Assembly (NCBI GenBank): GCA_018644785.1
Contig: JABGPV010000001.1
Span: forward strand, 1-56,833
DNA length: 56,833 nucleotides
Direction: 5' to 3'
Source of the DNA: Deltaproteobacteria bacterium
GTDB lineage: Bacteria; Desulfobacterota; DSM-4660; Desulfatiglandales; Desulfatiglandaceae
In this document: piece after piece, positions 8,981-17,197 of the stretch
Position numbering within the stretch: the first letter of the stretch is position 1
How the letters are laid out: the number at the start of each line of letters is the position of its first letter
Notes under the pieces: generated by a model
What the model was told of the DNA's origin: nothing
Seen by the model: only the letters and a program-made list of their open reading frames with translations
The model's database searches: none
Made by a program: the position numbers and the translations under genes

Positions 8981-10159
8981 ATGGATATGCAAAGCTATTT
9001 ACCGGCAGATGGTTTTACTGGCACACTGATTGGGCGTGTCTGGGTACCAGCATCGCAAACGGGTTCGGTTGCTGGACCCAGTCCTATCATTTTGACCGAG
9101 GAGAGTGTCTTCGATCTCAGCAGTATCGCACCAACCTGTGCGGAATTGCTGAACACAGGCTTCTCTTTGGCAGGTCACAATCTCAGTGAGCTTCTTTGCC
9201 TAGGCAGTTACGTTGAAATCATGTCCAATACTCTGGCAGACCAACCGGATAGCGAAACTCCTTATTTTCTTTCACCCATTGATCTGCAATCCATCAAGGC
9301 CTGCGGTGTAACCTTCATGGTCAGTATGCTAGAGCGGGTGATCGAAGAGCGCGCTGGCGGCGATGCCACCAAAGCCGAAGAAGTGCGGCAAAAAATCAAA
9401 GACCGCATAGATGCTGACATCACCAGTATTGTGCCGGGGTCTCCTGAAGCTGAAGAATTAAAAGCCGTACTACAAAGTGAAGGTCTTTGGTCGCAATATT
9501 TGGAAGTAGGGATTGGCCCCTACGCTGAAGTATTCACAAAATCTCAACCGCTTTCCTCGGTGGGGATCGGTGCTGAAATTGGAATTCTGCCTTATTCTTC
9601 ATGGAACAATCCGGAGCCAGAAACGGTGCTGATAGTCACGCCGGAAGCAAAAGTGGTTGGTGCCACCTTGGGGAACGATGTCAATCTCCGTGATATCGAG
9701 GGACGCAGCGCACTGTTGCTGGACAAGGCCAAAGATAATAACGCATCTTGTTCAGTAGGCCCCTTCATCCGGCTATTCGATGAAACCTACAACCTGGAAG
9801 ATGTCCGCAGCGCCGAGGTGACTCTCACCATCAAAGGTGAAGACGGCTTCCAGTTGAAAGAGATCAGCCCAATGAGTTTGATCAGCCGTGATGTGCTCGA
9901 TCTGGTCTCCCAGACCATTAGTGAACATCATCAATACCCAGATGGCATTGCCTTGTTTACCGGTACGCTGTTTGCCCCCACCCAAGATCGCGGCGGTGAG
10001 GGTCAGGGCTTCACCCATAAAACCGGCGACATCGTCTGCATCAGTTCCGAAAAATTGGGCCAACTAGAAAATCGAGTGACCTTCACCAATGAAGCCCCGC
10101 CATGGGAGTTCGGCATCACCGCATTGATGAAAAACCTGAGTCAGCGCGGGCTTTTGTAA
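8981..10159 (+). CDS. Fumarylacetoacetate hydrolase (FAH) family protein
   Basis: About 392 residues of a metal-dependent FAH-superfamily enzyme; such proteins hydrolyse C-C bonds, decarboxylate or dehydrate 2-oxo acids. Family signature: NPEPETVLIV (the ExE metal ligands), then GNDVNLRDIEGRSALLL and DKAKDNNASCSVGPFIRLFD, matching the large sugar-acid-type branch (family members near 390 residues) more than the short hydratases. A late segment has FTGTLFAPTQDRG and GFTHKTGDIVCISS, the usual C-terminal pattern. An ATG at 8930 overlaps the likely -10 box, so I chose 8981 (8987 also possible); there is no strong ribosome site. The gene is intact although every neighbour on either side is a remnant, and its base composition looks more AT-rich than the operons around, hinting at acquisition. 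Confidence 0.75.
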   Translation: MDMQSYLPADGFTGTLIGRVWVPASQTGSVAGPSPIILTEESVFDLSSIAPTCAELLNTGFSLAGHNLSELLCLGSYVEIMSNTLADQPDSETPYFLSPIDLQSIKACGVTFMVSMLERVIEERAGGDATKAEEVRQKIKDRIDADITSIVPGSPEAEELKAVLQSEGLWSQYLEVGIGPYAEVFTKSQPLSSVGIGAEIGILPYSSWNNPEPETVLIVTPEAKVVGATLGNDVNLRDIEGRSALLLDKAKDNNASCSVGPFIRLFDETYNLEDVRSAEVTLTIKGEDGFQLKEISPMSLISRDVLDLVSQTISEHHQYPDGIALFTGTLFAPTQDRGGEGQGFTHKTGDIVCISSEKLGQLENRVTFTNEAPPWEFGITALMKNLSQRGLL

Positions 10160-10242
10160 ATATCTGTAGAAAAAATCGTGCAAGCTTGTTTATATCCTCG
10201 AATTCTCGCTGGTCACCAAGAATAGGATTAGTCAACATAGCC

Positions 10243-10484
10243 ATGGACTATCGCATGCTGGGCCGCTTACAGGAGGCGCTTGAAGTCAGCAATCAAACAT
10301 TTCGTTTCAATCCCGATGATTTAAGCGCTCACCTGTCTTTGGCCATTACATACGGGTTATTAGGCCGCGAAGCGGGAGAGGCCGTGAAGCCGCTGCGGAA
10401 GTTCTCAAAATAGATCCCGATTTTTAGATTGAATATTTCACAAAGACCGTTTCGATCAAAGATCCGGCCAAAATTCCAACATGA
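10243..10484 (+). pseudogene. TPR-repeat remnant (C-terminus of an adenylate-cyclase-type TPR protein)
   Basis: The first frame reads DYRMLGRLQEALEVSNQTFR and FNPDDLSAHLSLAITYGLLGR, one and a half tetratricopeptide units. Near 10374 the homology moves to another frame: REAAAEVLKIDPDF, an in-frame stop (TAG), then IEYFTKTVSIKDPAKIP. This succession is the typical end of TPR proteins with an adenylate-cyclase domain. With a frameshift, an internal stop and no upstream part, it is a pseudogene fragment. Confidence 0.6.
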
Positions 10485-10653
10485 ATTTCGGATTCCAATT
10501 GGGAAAAAATCGAGACAGCCGTCCGGATCCGCGAACACCCTGCTCACCTGAAAAAACACCCCACCTGTCCAACCCGATCAATGGTCAGGCGTATGGCATC
10601 ACCCACCGCAATGGGAACAGAGGGAGCGGTTGCTCCGGTTAATAATCAAATCG

Positions 10654-10674
10654 ACCACCAGCAGAACTGGTGGT
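10654..10674. terminator. Stem-loop after the BKACE operon
   Basis: Perfect 8-bp stem ACCACCAG/CTGGTGGT with a 5-base loop, 15 bases beyond the stop of the minus-strand gene at 10689. On the minus strand it is followed by CGATTTGATT, only moderately T-rich, so termination is likely but not classical. Confidence 0.45.
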
Positions 10675-10688
10675 TTAATTCAAGGCAA

Positions 10689-11627
10689 TTAAAACTCAAC
10701 CTTATCCAGGCCTTTCAAATCCAGAATATCACGGGCCTCGTCGGGCGTGGCGGGCTCCAAACTCAACTCTTTGGCGATATTGACCACCATACGCACCTGA
10801 TCCGCACTGCAGGTGGCCGGTTTACCCTTGCCGGCATAAAGGGAGTCTTCCATCCCGACTCTAACATTGGGGGCCCCCATGGCCATGGCCGTGGTCGCTA
10901 AAGGTATCTGATGCCGGCCCGCGCCGGCCACGGACCAGGTAAAATTGCCTTTCCCGAGCGTGTCAACGGCTTCTTCATACATCCAAAGCAAATGTTTGAT
11001 GGAAGGGGCCATCCACCCCACCAACGGACCGAACACGAACTGAAGATGAGGCGGTTCTTTTACCAGACCCTCTCTCAAAAGCCAGGCCACGTATCCGATA
11101 TGGCCCAACTCGTAAAGCTCAAATTCAGGCTTGGTATCTGCCGCTAACATGGTCCTGGCGTACTCCATATCGTCCCCCAGGGTCGGAGGCATCAATATCT
11201 TGTCCCGGGTGCCTTCCAGATAGTCCCGTTCCCAATCATATTTGAATTTCCCTTCATACCGGGAAGTCAATTCAAACATCCCCAGATTGAAAGGGGCGGG
11301 ATCGAAGGAGCACATCTCAGGTTTCAATGTGCTTATGGGAATCAGCTTTTCCTGAACGGTCTGGTTGGGTCCACCCCCCGTGGTGGGCAGAAGCACCAGA
11401 TCACACCGGGATTTGATCCCCCCAAGGACCTCCTTGAACACGGCAACATCGGCGGTGGGTTTTCCGTCTTCCCGTTGCCTTACATGGATGTGGGCAATGG
11501 CAGCCCCCGCCTCCCATGCCTTTACCGCATCCTCCACGATCTGTTCCGGAGTCAAAGGCAGGTAGTCGCTCATGGCGGGAATGTGTATGGCGCCTGTAAT
11601 AGCGGCGGTAATAATAATCTTACTCAT
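10689..11627 (-). CDS. Beta-keto acid cleavage enzyme (BKACE, DUF849 family; 3-keto-5-aminohexanoate cleavage enzyme type)
   Basis: Zinc enzyme that exchanges the acetoacetyl part of a beta-keto acid: beta-keto acid + acetyl-CoA gives acetoacetate + a CoA ester (known for Kce of lysine fermentation; the family is broad). The 312-residue length fits. Visible: IIITAAITGAIHIP at the N-terminus, the zinc-binding AIAHIHVRQREDGKPT, LLPTTGGG, and LQFVFGPLVGWMAP. Ribosome site AGGAG precedes ATG 11627. It is the third gene of a minus-strand operon behind the two ADP-forming acyl-CoA synthetase subunits (34-base gap), so the CoA ester it makes could be converted to acid with ATP formation. The side chain it acts on cannot be deduced here. 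Confidence 0.88.
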   Translation of the reverse strand: MSKIIITAAITGAIHIPAMSDYLPLTPEQIVEDAVKAWEAGAAIAHIHVRQREDGKPTADVAVFKEVLGGIKSRCDLVLLPTTGGGPNQTVQEKLIPISTLKPEMCSFDPAPFNLGMFELTSRYEGKFKYDWERDYLEGTRDKILMPPTLGDDMEYARTMLAADTKPEFELYELGHIGYVAWLLREGLVKEPPHLQFVFGPLVGWMAPSIKHLLWMYEEAVDTLGKGNFTWSVAGAGRHQIPLATTAMAMGAPNVRVGMEDSLYAGKGKPATCSADQVRMVVNIAKELSLEPATPDEARDILDLKGLDKVEF

Positions 11628-11661
11628 GATGATACTCCTAAAAATCTAACAAATTATCAAA

Positions 11662-13053
11662 TTAGCGATTCATGGCCATTCGGCAACGATGCAGAATGGA
11701 AAGGACCTCAAAAGGTTCTTCGATAAGCCCGAACGTCGGCACCCCTTTGGGCTCAAGAAAAGCCTTGGCTTCCTCTACATATTTCTTGTCACCGCTGAAG
11801 GTAACATAAACGGGCTTATGAGGATACTCCTCAGCCACTTGAACAATGAACTCCAGGGAGGGAATACCTGTCCCTTCCGTAAGCATCACCACCGGCACCA
11901 CCGCATCAATATTGGGATCGTTCAAAACCGCCCGCATCCCTTCCCTGTAACCAAATTCGATACCGTGAGAGGTGGCTGAAGGCCAGATATCCACAGGATT
12001 TCTCATGCGGATGTATGGCGGACTGATTTCCTGTAACCTTTTGCGATTCTCCTCTTCAAGCTGCGGGACCTGAAGTCCCAGCTCGTTGTGGCATAGATCC
12101 GAGAGCACCACGAGCATGGCCCCTGAAGGCGCCAGAAAACTCACTCTCGGCCCCCGGGGCAGGGGCATAACCGCAAGGGCCTTAGCGGCCATGAAAAGAT
12201 GGGAATACTTGCGAACCCGTACAATACCCGCCTGTCGAAGCGCCCCATCGGTCACCCGATCATCGGAGGCCATTGCCGCAGTATGGGCCACGGCAGCCCT
12301 GGCCCCTTCACGGGTACTTCCTCCTTTTAAAAGGATAACCGGTTTTCTCCGGGTAACCTTCCCAGCCACTTCAAGAAACCGTTTAGGCCTTTTAAAGCTT
12401 TCCAGGTACATAAAGATGGCCTTGGTCTCCTCGTCCTCTCCAAGGTATTCCAGGGCCTCGCTTTCATCCACATCCAGCTTGTTGCCCAACCCCACCACCC
12501 GAGCCACCCCAAAGTTTTCGTGGGTGAGAATATGGCGCATGGTGTGGGTAGCGAAATTCCCGGTTTGGGCAATATAGGAGATGGGACCCCGGGGAATCTT
12601 TCCCAAGGGAAAAAAGCTGGATGTGAACCCGTGGGGGGTCGAAATATGGCCCGACGTATTGGGTCCTATGACCCGAATTCCCGTCTCGCGGATGAGCTCA
12701 ATAAGATCTTTCTGGAGATTTTCCCCGTCCTGATCCACTTCTGAAAAACCCCCGGCGGCCAAAACAACCGCACTGATCCCCTTTCGAGAGACCTGGCGAA
12801 GGGCATCCAGGTTTAATTTGGCGGGAAGAATAATGATGGCTAAATCAATCCCGTGGGGAAGTTCCTCAATGGTGGGCGTGACTTTCTTCCCCAGGATTTC
12901 CCCGCCCTTTGGATTCACCAGATAGATTTCCCCAGCAAATCCGTTGGCCAGGATATTCCGGATCACATCATTACCCGGTTTCCCGGGCGTTCCGGAGGCC
13001 CCGATGACAACCACATTTTTCGGTTCAAAAAAGCCTTCTAAATGTTTGCTCAA
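11662..13053 (-). CDS. ADP-forming acyl-CoA synthetase, alpha (CoA-binding) subunit
   Basis: About 463 residues of the NDP-forming acyl-CoA synthetase superfamily: acyl-CoA + ADP + phosphate to acid + CoA + ATP. Domains in order: CoA-binding Rossmann domain (VVVIGASGTPGKPGNDVIRN), then two succinyl-CoA-synthetase-like ligase domains. The segment GSTREGARAAVAHTAAMASD holds the His that is phosphorylated in this family. The ATP-grasp part is a separate gene just upstream, as in two-subunit archaeal enzymes. Start: TTG 13053 has GAGG eight bases upstream and gives SKHLEGFFEPKNV, the family N-terminus; a GTG at 13086 lacks a ribosome site. Acyl specificity is unknown. Confidence 0.85.
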   Translation of the reverse strand: MSKHLEGFFEPKNVVVIGASGTPGKPGNDVIRNILANGFAGEIYLVNPKGGEILGKKVTPTIEELPHGIDLAIIILPAKLNLDALRQVSRKGISAVVLAAGGFSEVDQDGENLQKDLIELIRETGIRVIGPNTSGHISTPHGFTSSFFPLGKIPRGPISYIAQTGNFATHTMRHILTHENFGVARVVGLGNKLDVDESEALEYLGEDEETKAIFMYLESFKRPKRFLEVAGKVTRRKPVILLKGGSTREGARAAVAHTAAMASDDRVTDGALRQAGIVRVRKYSHLFMAAKALAVMPLPRGPRVSFLAPSGAMLVVLSDLCHNELGLQVPQLEEENRKRLQEISPPYIRMRNPVDIWPSATSHGIEFGYREGMRAVLNDPNIDAVVPVVMLTEGTGIPSLEFIVQVAEEYPHKPVYVTFSGDKKYVEEAKAFLEPKGVPTFGLIEEPFEVLSILHRCRMAMNR

Positions 13054-13121
13054 AATCTGTACCTCGTCTTTGCAATTTCCGTTCACCGGACCATGGGCCC
13101 AGCCTATTCGTAATATATTTT

Positions 13122-13802
13122 TTAGCGGAATGAGACCAGGGCGTCAACCGCAACGGGCCTGCCATCCGTTATTACCAAGGGATTGACATCAATACTTTGA
13201 ATCGCGTCATGCTCGAGCCCGATCCTGCCGAGTGCCATCAGGCTATTCACCATGATTTCCCGATCAACTTCTTTGAGACCCCGAATGGCATCCAGAATCC
13301 TGTGTCCTCTGATTTCCTTCATCATTTCCAAGGCATCTTGCTCATTAAGGGGCGCCACACGAAACGAGACATCCGCCAAAATCTCAGTAAAAATACCCCC
13401 CATTCCAAACATGACGCAGGGGCCGAATTGCGGGTCCCGGGTCATTCCGATGACCAGTTCCCTCTCTCCTTTTATCATTTTCTGGACCAGGAATTTATCC
13501 GCATCACCGGAGCATCTCTCCGTCAGAAGTTTAAATGCCTCTTCAACATCTCCATCATTTCGAAGATCCAATTGAATAAGGCCTTTTTCTGTTTTGTGGG
13601 TAATCTCTTCGGAGCAAAGTTTCAAAACAACAGGGTACGCTAAATCCTTTGCGGCCCGCTGCGCTCCACCAAGACCATCCACCATGGTCTCTGCCACAAC
13701 GGGGATGCCATAGGCCGAAATGACCTGTTTGCTGTCATATTCAGAAAGCGCCTTCTTATTATTTTTTCTTGCGGATTCAATTAGATCCAGAATTTCTTTC
13801 AC
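13122..13802 (-). CDS. ADP-forming acyl-CoA synthetase, beta (ATP-grasp) subunit
   Basis: About 226 residues forming one ATP-grasp domain: KALSEYDSKQVISAYGIPV at the start, YPVVLKLCSEEITHKTEKG (nucleotide-binding Lys region), and the C-terminal GLEHDAIQSIDVNPLVI with the metal-binding Asp/Asn. Together with the next gene it would complete the ATP-yielding enzyme. Start is GTG 13802: AGGAGG lies seven bases upstream and the family sequence begins there (VKEILDLIESARK); the frame extends to 13964, but that extension is not family-like. First gene of the synthetase/BKACE operon and divergent from the transporter operon at 14325, with an operator in between. Confidence 0.85.
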   Translation of the reverse strand: MKEILDLIESARKNNKKALSEYDSKQVISAYGIPVVAETMVDGLGGAQRAAKDLAYPVVLKLCSEEITHKTEKGLIQLDLRNDGDVEEAFKLLTERCSGDADKFLVQKMIKGERELVIGMTRDPQFGPCVMFGMGGIFTEILADVSFRVAPLNEQDALEMMKEIRGHRILDAIRGLKEVDREIMVNSLMALGRIGLEHDAIQSIDVNPLVITDGRPVAVDALVSFR

Positions 13803-13957
13803 AACTATCCTCCTGAATTGTTTCATATAACTTGAATTCTTATCTAAATATTGCAACTGAAACAAATTCTTTCTTGACTTTTGGATTTTAAATAATCCAT
13901 AGTATGTTACATGTGATAACATCTGATTTCTTCTCTTGTCAACCACATTTATTCTTA

Positions 13958-13984
13958 TTGACAATGGGTGTTGATTGACATAAT
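13958..13984 (+). promoter_or_regulatory. Putative promoter of the CUT2 transporter operon
   Basis: TTGACA at 13958-13963 and CATAAT at 13979-13984 with a 15-base spacer (TAATAA two bases later would give 17). The operator 14002-14022 would then lie just downstream of the transcription start. On the minus strand another TTGACA (complement of 13937-13942) may serve the divergent synthetase operon, but I find no good -10 for it. Confidence 0.35.
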
Positions 13985-14001
13985 AAACATTAACTCATCA
14001 A

Positions 14002-14022
14002 GTCATCAGATCATTAGATGGC
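14002..14022. promoter_or_regulatory. GntR-type operator, second copy of the 21-bp palindrome
   Basis: GTCATCA-N7-AGATGGC. It matches 18 of 21 positions of the reverse complement of the perfect site at 40399-40419 and keeps the two half sites in register. It lies between the divergent acyl-CoA synthetase operon (start 13802) and transporter operon (start 14325), so one bound dimer could control both. The cognate regulator could be the FCD-type GntR at 39624 or that at 23069. Confidence 0.55.
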
Positions 14023-14086
14023 GGGTATGGCATTTCTAAGATTATAAAAAACGTAACACCGTATTATCGTCCACGAATTGAAACAT

Positions 14087-14136
14087 CAGGGGTCCGGAAT
14101 CCGAACCTGCGACCTGAGATTTCCAAGTCCGCTACC
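14087..14136 (-). other. tRNA-like fragment (3' half)
   Basis: On the minus strand this 50-base stretch reads like a D-loop end (GGTAGCGGA), an anticodon-like loop TTGGAAA, and a T-arm-like AGGTCGCAGGTTCGGATTC. The stems do not pair well and the 5' acceptor half is missing, so this is not a working tRNA. It may be the relic of an attachment site left by an integrated element, or chance. Confidence 0.3.
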
Positions 14137-14324
14137 ATGTGTCGGGCATCTATTTGGAAACCTTGTAGCACATTCCCGGATCATGATGTTCACATGAGAA
14201 AGGAGGTGTTCTGGGAAAAAGGGCGCGTGTATATGCGGGTGGAATTTTTAGGGTTGCGTGGCGGCCAGCTTAAATGCAATCCTACATGTATCATTAACAC
14301 ATTCATACCTGGAGGTAATTAAAG

Positions 14325-15470
14325 ATGAAAAGATTGTTTACCGGAATTTTGGCAGCTTCGCTCGTGTTTATTTTTGTCGGGATTGGCGGTGCCTGGGAAC
14401 CCAGCGAAAAGGGATATCAAGGTGCACCCAGACCTTTTTTATGGTCACCGGTTGTCAACAAAATGATGGACACCATGAAATACAAGAAGAAACCACCCTA
14501 CACCATCGGGTTCTGCAACACATCCATCTCCAATATATGGCGTGTGGCCCTCCTCCATGAAATTCAATACTACGCCTCTCTTCATAAAGATTTGATCAAA
14601 AAGCTGATCATTACCGATGCCAACGATGACCCCACCAAACAGATCGCCGATATGCAGAGCCTCATACAGCGGGGCGTGGACATTCTGCTGGTAAGCGCAG
14701 GCCAGTCCGCAGCCATGGACCCGGTCGTGACCCGTGCTATGAAAAAAGGGATTCCGGTAGTCATGGTGGACCGGCGCGTTACATCGGATAATTTTGTCAG
14801 CTTCGTCTATGCTTCAGATCTGACCATCGGCCGCTGGATGGCCCAGTGGACAGTGGAACAACTGAATTATAAGGGAAACGTTGTACTGTTGGCAGGAATG
14901 GCCGGGGCCAGCCCCGCCGAAGAGCGTATCCGCGGCGCCAAAGAAGTCTATATGCAATATCCCGGCATCAAGATTCTGGATCTCCAGTACTCCGATTGGT
15001 CCCCTGCCAAAGGCAAAAAGATTACGGCTGCCTGGATACAGAAATACGGCAAAAAGATCGATGCGGTCACTTCCCTTCACGGATTGCAGGGATGGGGCGC
15101 CGTAGAAGCCTACCTTGAGGCGGGATGGGATCCCAAGGACATTCCGCTTCAGACCGGAAGCGACCTGAACGGCCAGCTCCAACTGTGTCACAAAAACAAA
15201 ATCCCGCTCATGATTATCCATTTCCCCCCCATAATGGGTGGGGCGGCCCTGGAAACGTGTCTTGATGTGTTACAGGGAAAGACGGTCCCCTGGATGAAGC
15301 AAGTTAGAAACAATCTTATCGTGACCAAGGGTTATGAGACCAAATCGGTGAGAGCGGATAAATATGTGTATCAGGAAGTGAAAATGGAAGCGGCGGGCGA
15401 TCTCATCCTCTCCGTTGATTTTCCTTTTCCATACGATGCACACAACTTCAAGGTTGATTATCCTAAATAG
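14325..15470 (+). CDS. Sugar-type (CUT2) ABC transporter substrate-binding protein
   Basis: A 381-residue periplasmic binding protein of the RbsB/LacI-like fold. Signal peptide MKRLFTGILAASLVFIFVGI with likely cleavage after GGA. The mature part has YTIGFCNTSISNIWRVALLH, DPTKQIADMQSLIQRGVDIL and GIPVVMVDRRVTSDNFVSFV, the standard hinge and ligand-cleft pattern of the family. Ribosome site GGAGG lies ten bases before the ATG. First gene of a long plus-strand operon with ATPase and two permeases. The ligand is not necessarily a sugar: the following genes encode a molybdenum hydroxylase, and CUT2-type systems also take up nucleosides, autoinducers and other polar compounds. Long leader of more than 300 bases with the operator at 14002. 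Confidence 0.88.
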   Translation: MKRLFTGILAASLVFIFVGIGGAWEPSEKGYQGAPRPFLWSPVVNKMMDTMKYKKKPPYTIGFCNTSISNIWRVALLHEIQYYASLHKDLIKKLIITDANDDPTKQIADMQSLIQRGVDILLVSAGQSAAMDPVVTRAMKKGIPVVMVDRRVTSDNFVSFVYASDLTIGRWMAQWTVEQLNYKGNVVLLAGMAGASPAEERIRGAKEVYMQYPGIKILDLQYSDWSPAKGKKITAAWIQKYGKKIDAVTSLHGLQGWGAVEAYLEAGWDPKDIPLQTGSDLNGQLQLCHKNKIPLMIIHFPPIMGGAALETCLDVLQGKTVPWMKQVRNNLIVTKGYETKSVRADKYVYQEVKMEAAGDLILSVDFPFPYDAHNFKVDYPK

Positions 15471-15498
15471 GAAAAACGCCTGAATTCTGTTTTAGAAT

Positions 15499-15541
15499 CG
15501 GCTTTACCCCGGGCTTATAATCAATGGCCGGGGTAAAGTCG
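15499..15541. terminator. Stem-loop behind the binding-protein gene
   Basis: A 14-bp stem with one mismatch, core TTTACCCCGG/CCGGGGTAAA, and a 15-base loop, 28 bases after the binding-protein stop. No T-run follows, so it is more likely an intra-operon processing or attenuation hairpin that raises binding-protein expression over the ATPase and permeases. Confidence 0.55.
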
Positions 15542-15631
15542 ATATAGTAACAGAGCGGTAAACAGAGCCAATAGGCCGAAATTATTTTTTAGCCCTAAAC
15601 TTTAAAGCCCTGCTGCACAGGATCATTATTG

Positions 15632-17161
15632 ATGCAAGATATCATGCTTGAAGTAAAAGCCATAACCAAACGCTTTCCCGGCGTCACAGCCCTTCAGGAT
15701 GTGAATTTCAACAACCGGAAAGGGGAAATCCATGCCCTGGTCGGGGAAAATGGGGCGGGAAAATCAACCCTCATTAAAATTATTGCGGGAGCCTATCAGC
15801 CGGACGATGGAGAGATTTTCTTTGACGGCAAAAAGGTTGTCTGGGAATCCCCCCACCAGAGCAGAGGAGAAGGGATCAGCGTCATCTACCAGGAATTCAA
15901 CCTCTTCCCCGAACTCAGCGTCTCCGAAAACATCTTCATGGGCAATGAGCTCCGCAAAAAGTTCCGATTGCTCGATTTTACAAGGATGAAGCGCGAGTCC
16001 CAGGAAATCCTGGATCGGTTCGGACTTCATCTGGATCCTAGCCAGAAGGTCAAAGAATTGTCCGTAGCCGAGCAACAGATGGTGGAAATCGCCAAAGGCA
16101 TGTGCAACCGGACGAAACTGTTTATCCTCGATGAACCCACGGCCGGCATTTCAGAACGTGAAGCGGATGCACTTTTTGAGAGGCTGCACCTCCTCAAAAA
16201 AGAGGGTGTCTCCATCGTCTACATTTCCCACCGCCTGGGAGAGATCTTCAAAAATGCCGATCGTGTCACGGTTTTGAAGGACGGCCGGTTGGTAGACACG
16301 GTGGACGTAAAACGGATCGATCGAAACAGGCTGGTCTCCATGATGGTGGGCAGAAATCTTGAAGATATCTACCCGGCAAAAGCAAAGGATTTGGGGGAAG
16401 AAGTTCTTCGTGTTGAAGATCTAAAGATTGGAAACACGGTTAAGGGGGTAAGTTTCTCTCTTCATAAGAGAGAGATCCTCGGTTTGGCGGGCCTGGTGGG
16501 AAGCCGAAGGACAGAACTGGCCCATGGGATCTTTGGAAGCCTCCCCATGGATCATGGGGCCTGCGTCCTAGGGGAACGGGCATTCAGTGCGACGACGCCC
16601 AGAGAATCCATCGATTACGGCATTGCATTCCTCACCGAAGACAGAAAGAACGAGGGGCTTGTATTTGGACAGAGCATCCAGGCCAACATCACCATGCCGA
16701 CCTTGTCCGATTTTGTAAAGAAAACCCTCATCAATGCCCAGGCGGAAAAGAATGTGTGTAAAAAAGAAATGGAGAAATTCTCTATTTCCGCATACGGCAC
16801 GGAAGCCTTTGTGGATAACCTCTCCGGCGGAAACCAGCAAAAAGTACTTTTCAGCCGATGGGCCCGGGCCTGCGGCGGCATACTCATCCTGGATGAACCC
16901 ACACGGGGGGTGGACGTGGGGGCCAAGATGGAGATTTATAAAATCATTAGAGGTTTGGCCGACGACGGGATTGGAATACTGCTCATAAGCTCTGATCTAC
17001 CTGAAATCATAGGAATGTCTGATCGGATCATTGTTATGAAAGAGGGTTCCGTCACGGGCGAATTGGCGCAAAACGAGATCCATGAAGAAGCCATTATGCA
17101 TCTTGCAACCTTGAGCCGATCTGAACAGACTGGAGACAATAATGGCCGGAATGCAAGGTAA
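15632..17161 (+). CDS. Sugar-type ABC transporter ATPase with two nucleotide-binding domains (RbsA/MglA family)
   Basis: Energises uptake for the CUT2 system; about 509 residues with two ABC domains. Domain 1: Walker A GENGAGKSTLIK, signature LSVAEQQMVEIAKG, Walker B LFILDEPTAGIS. Domain 2 begins near residue 255 and has the degenerate P-loop GLVGSRRTEL typical of RbsA, but a good signature LSGGNQQKVLFSRW and Walker B ILILDEPTRGVDVG. Start is ATG 15632 with AGGA ten bases upstream (TTG 15629 or ATG 15644 are alternatives). It follows the binding protein by 161 bases containing a hairpin and precedes two permease genes. Confidence 0.9.
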   Translation: MQDIMLEVKAITKRFPGVTALQDVNFNNRKGEIHALVGENGAGKSTLIKIIAGAYQPDDGEIFFDGKKVVWESPHQSRGEGISVIYQEFNLFPELSVSENIFMGNELRKKFRLLDFTRMKRESQEILDRFGLHLDPSQKVKELSVAEQQMVEIAKGMCNRTKLFILDEPTAGISEREADALFERLHLLKKEGVSIVYISHRLGEIFKNADRVTVLKDGRLVDTVDVKRIDRNRLVSMMVGRNLEDIYPAKAKDLGEEVLRVEDLKIGNTVKGVSFSLHKREILGLAGLVGSRRTELAHGIFGSLPMDHGACVLGERAFSATTPRESIDYGIAFLTEDRKNEGLVFGQSIQANITMPTLSDFVKKTLINAQAEKNVCKKEMEKFSISAYGTEAFVDNLSGGNQQKVLFSRWARACGGILILDEPTRGVDVGAKMEIYKIIRGLADDGIGILLISSDLPEIIGMSDRIIVMKEGSVTGELAQNEIHEEAIMHLATLSRSEQTGDNNGRNAR

Positions 17162-17197
17162 GGGCCTCGGTTACATTACTCAATACGGAAAAGTTCA

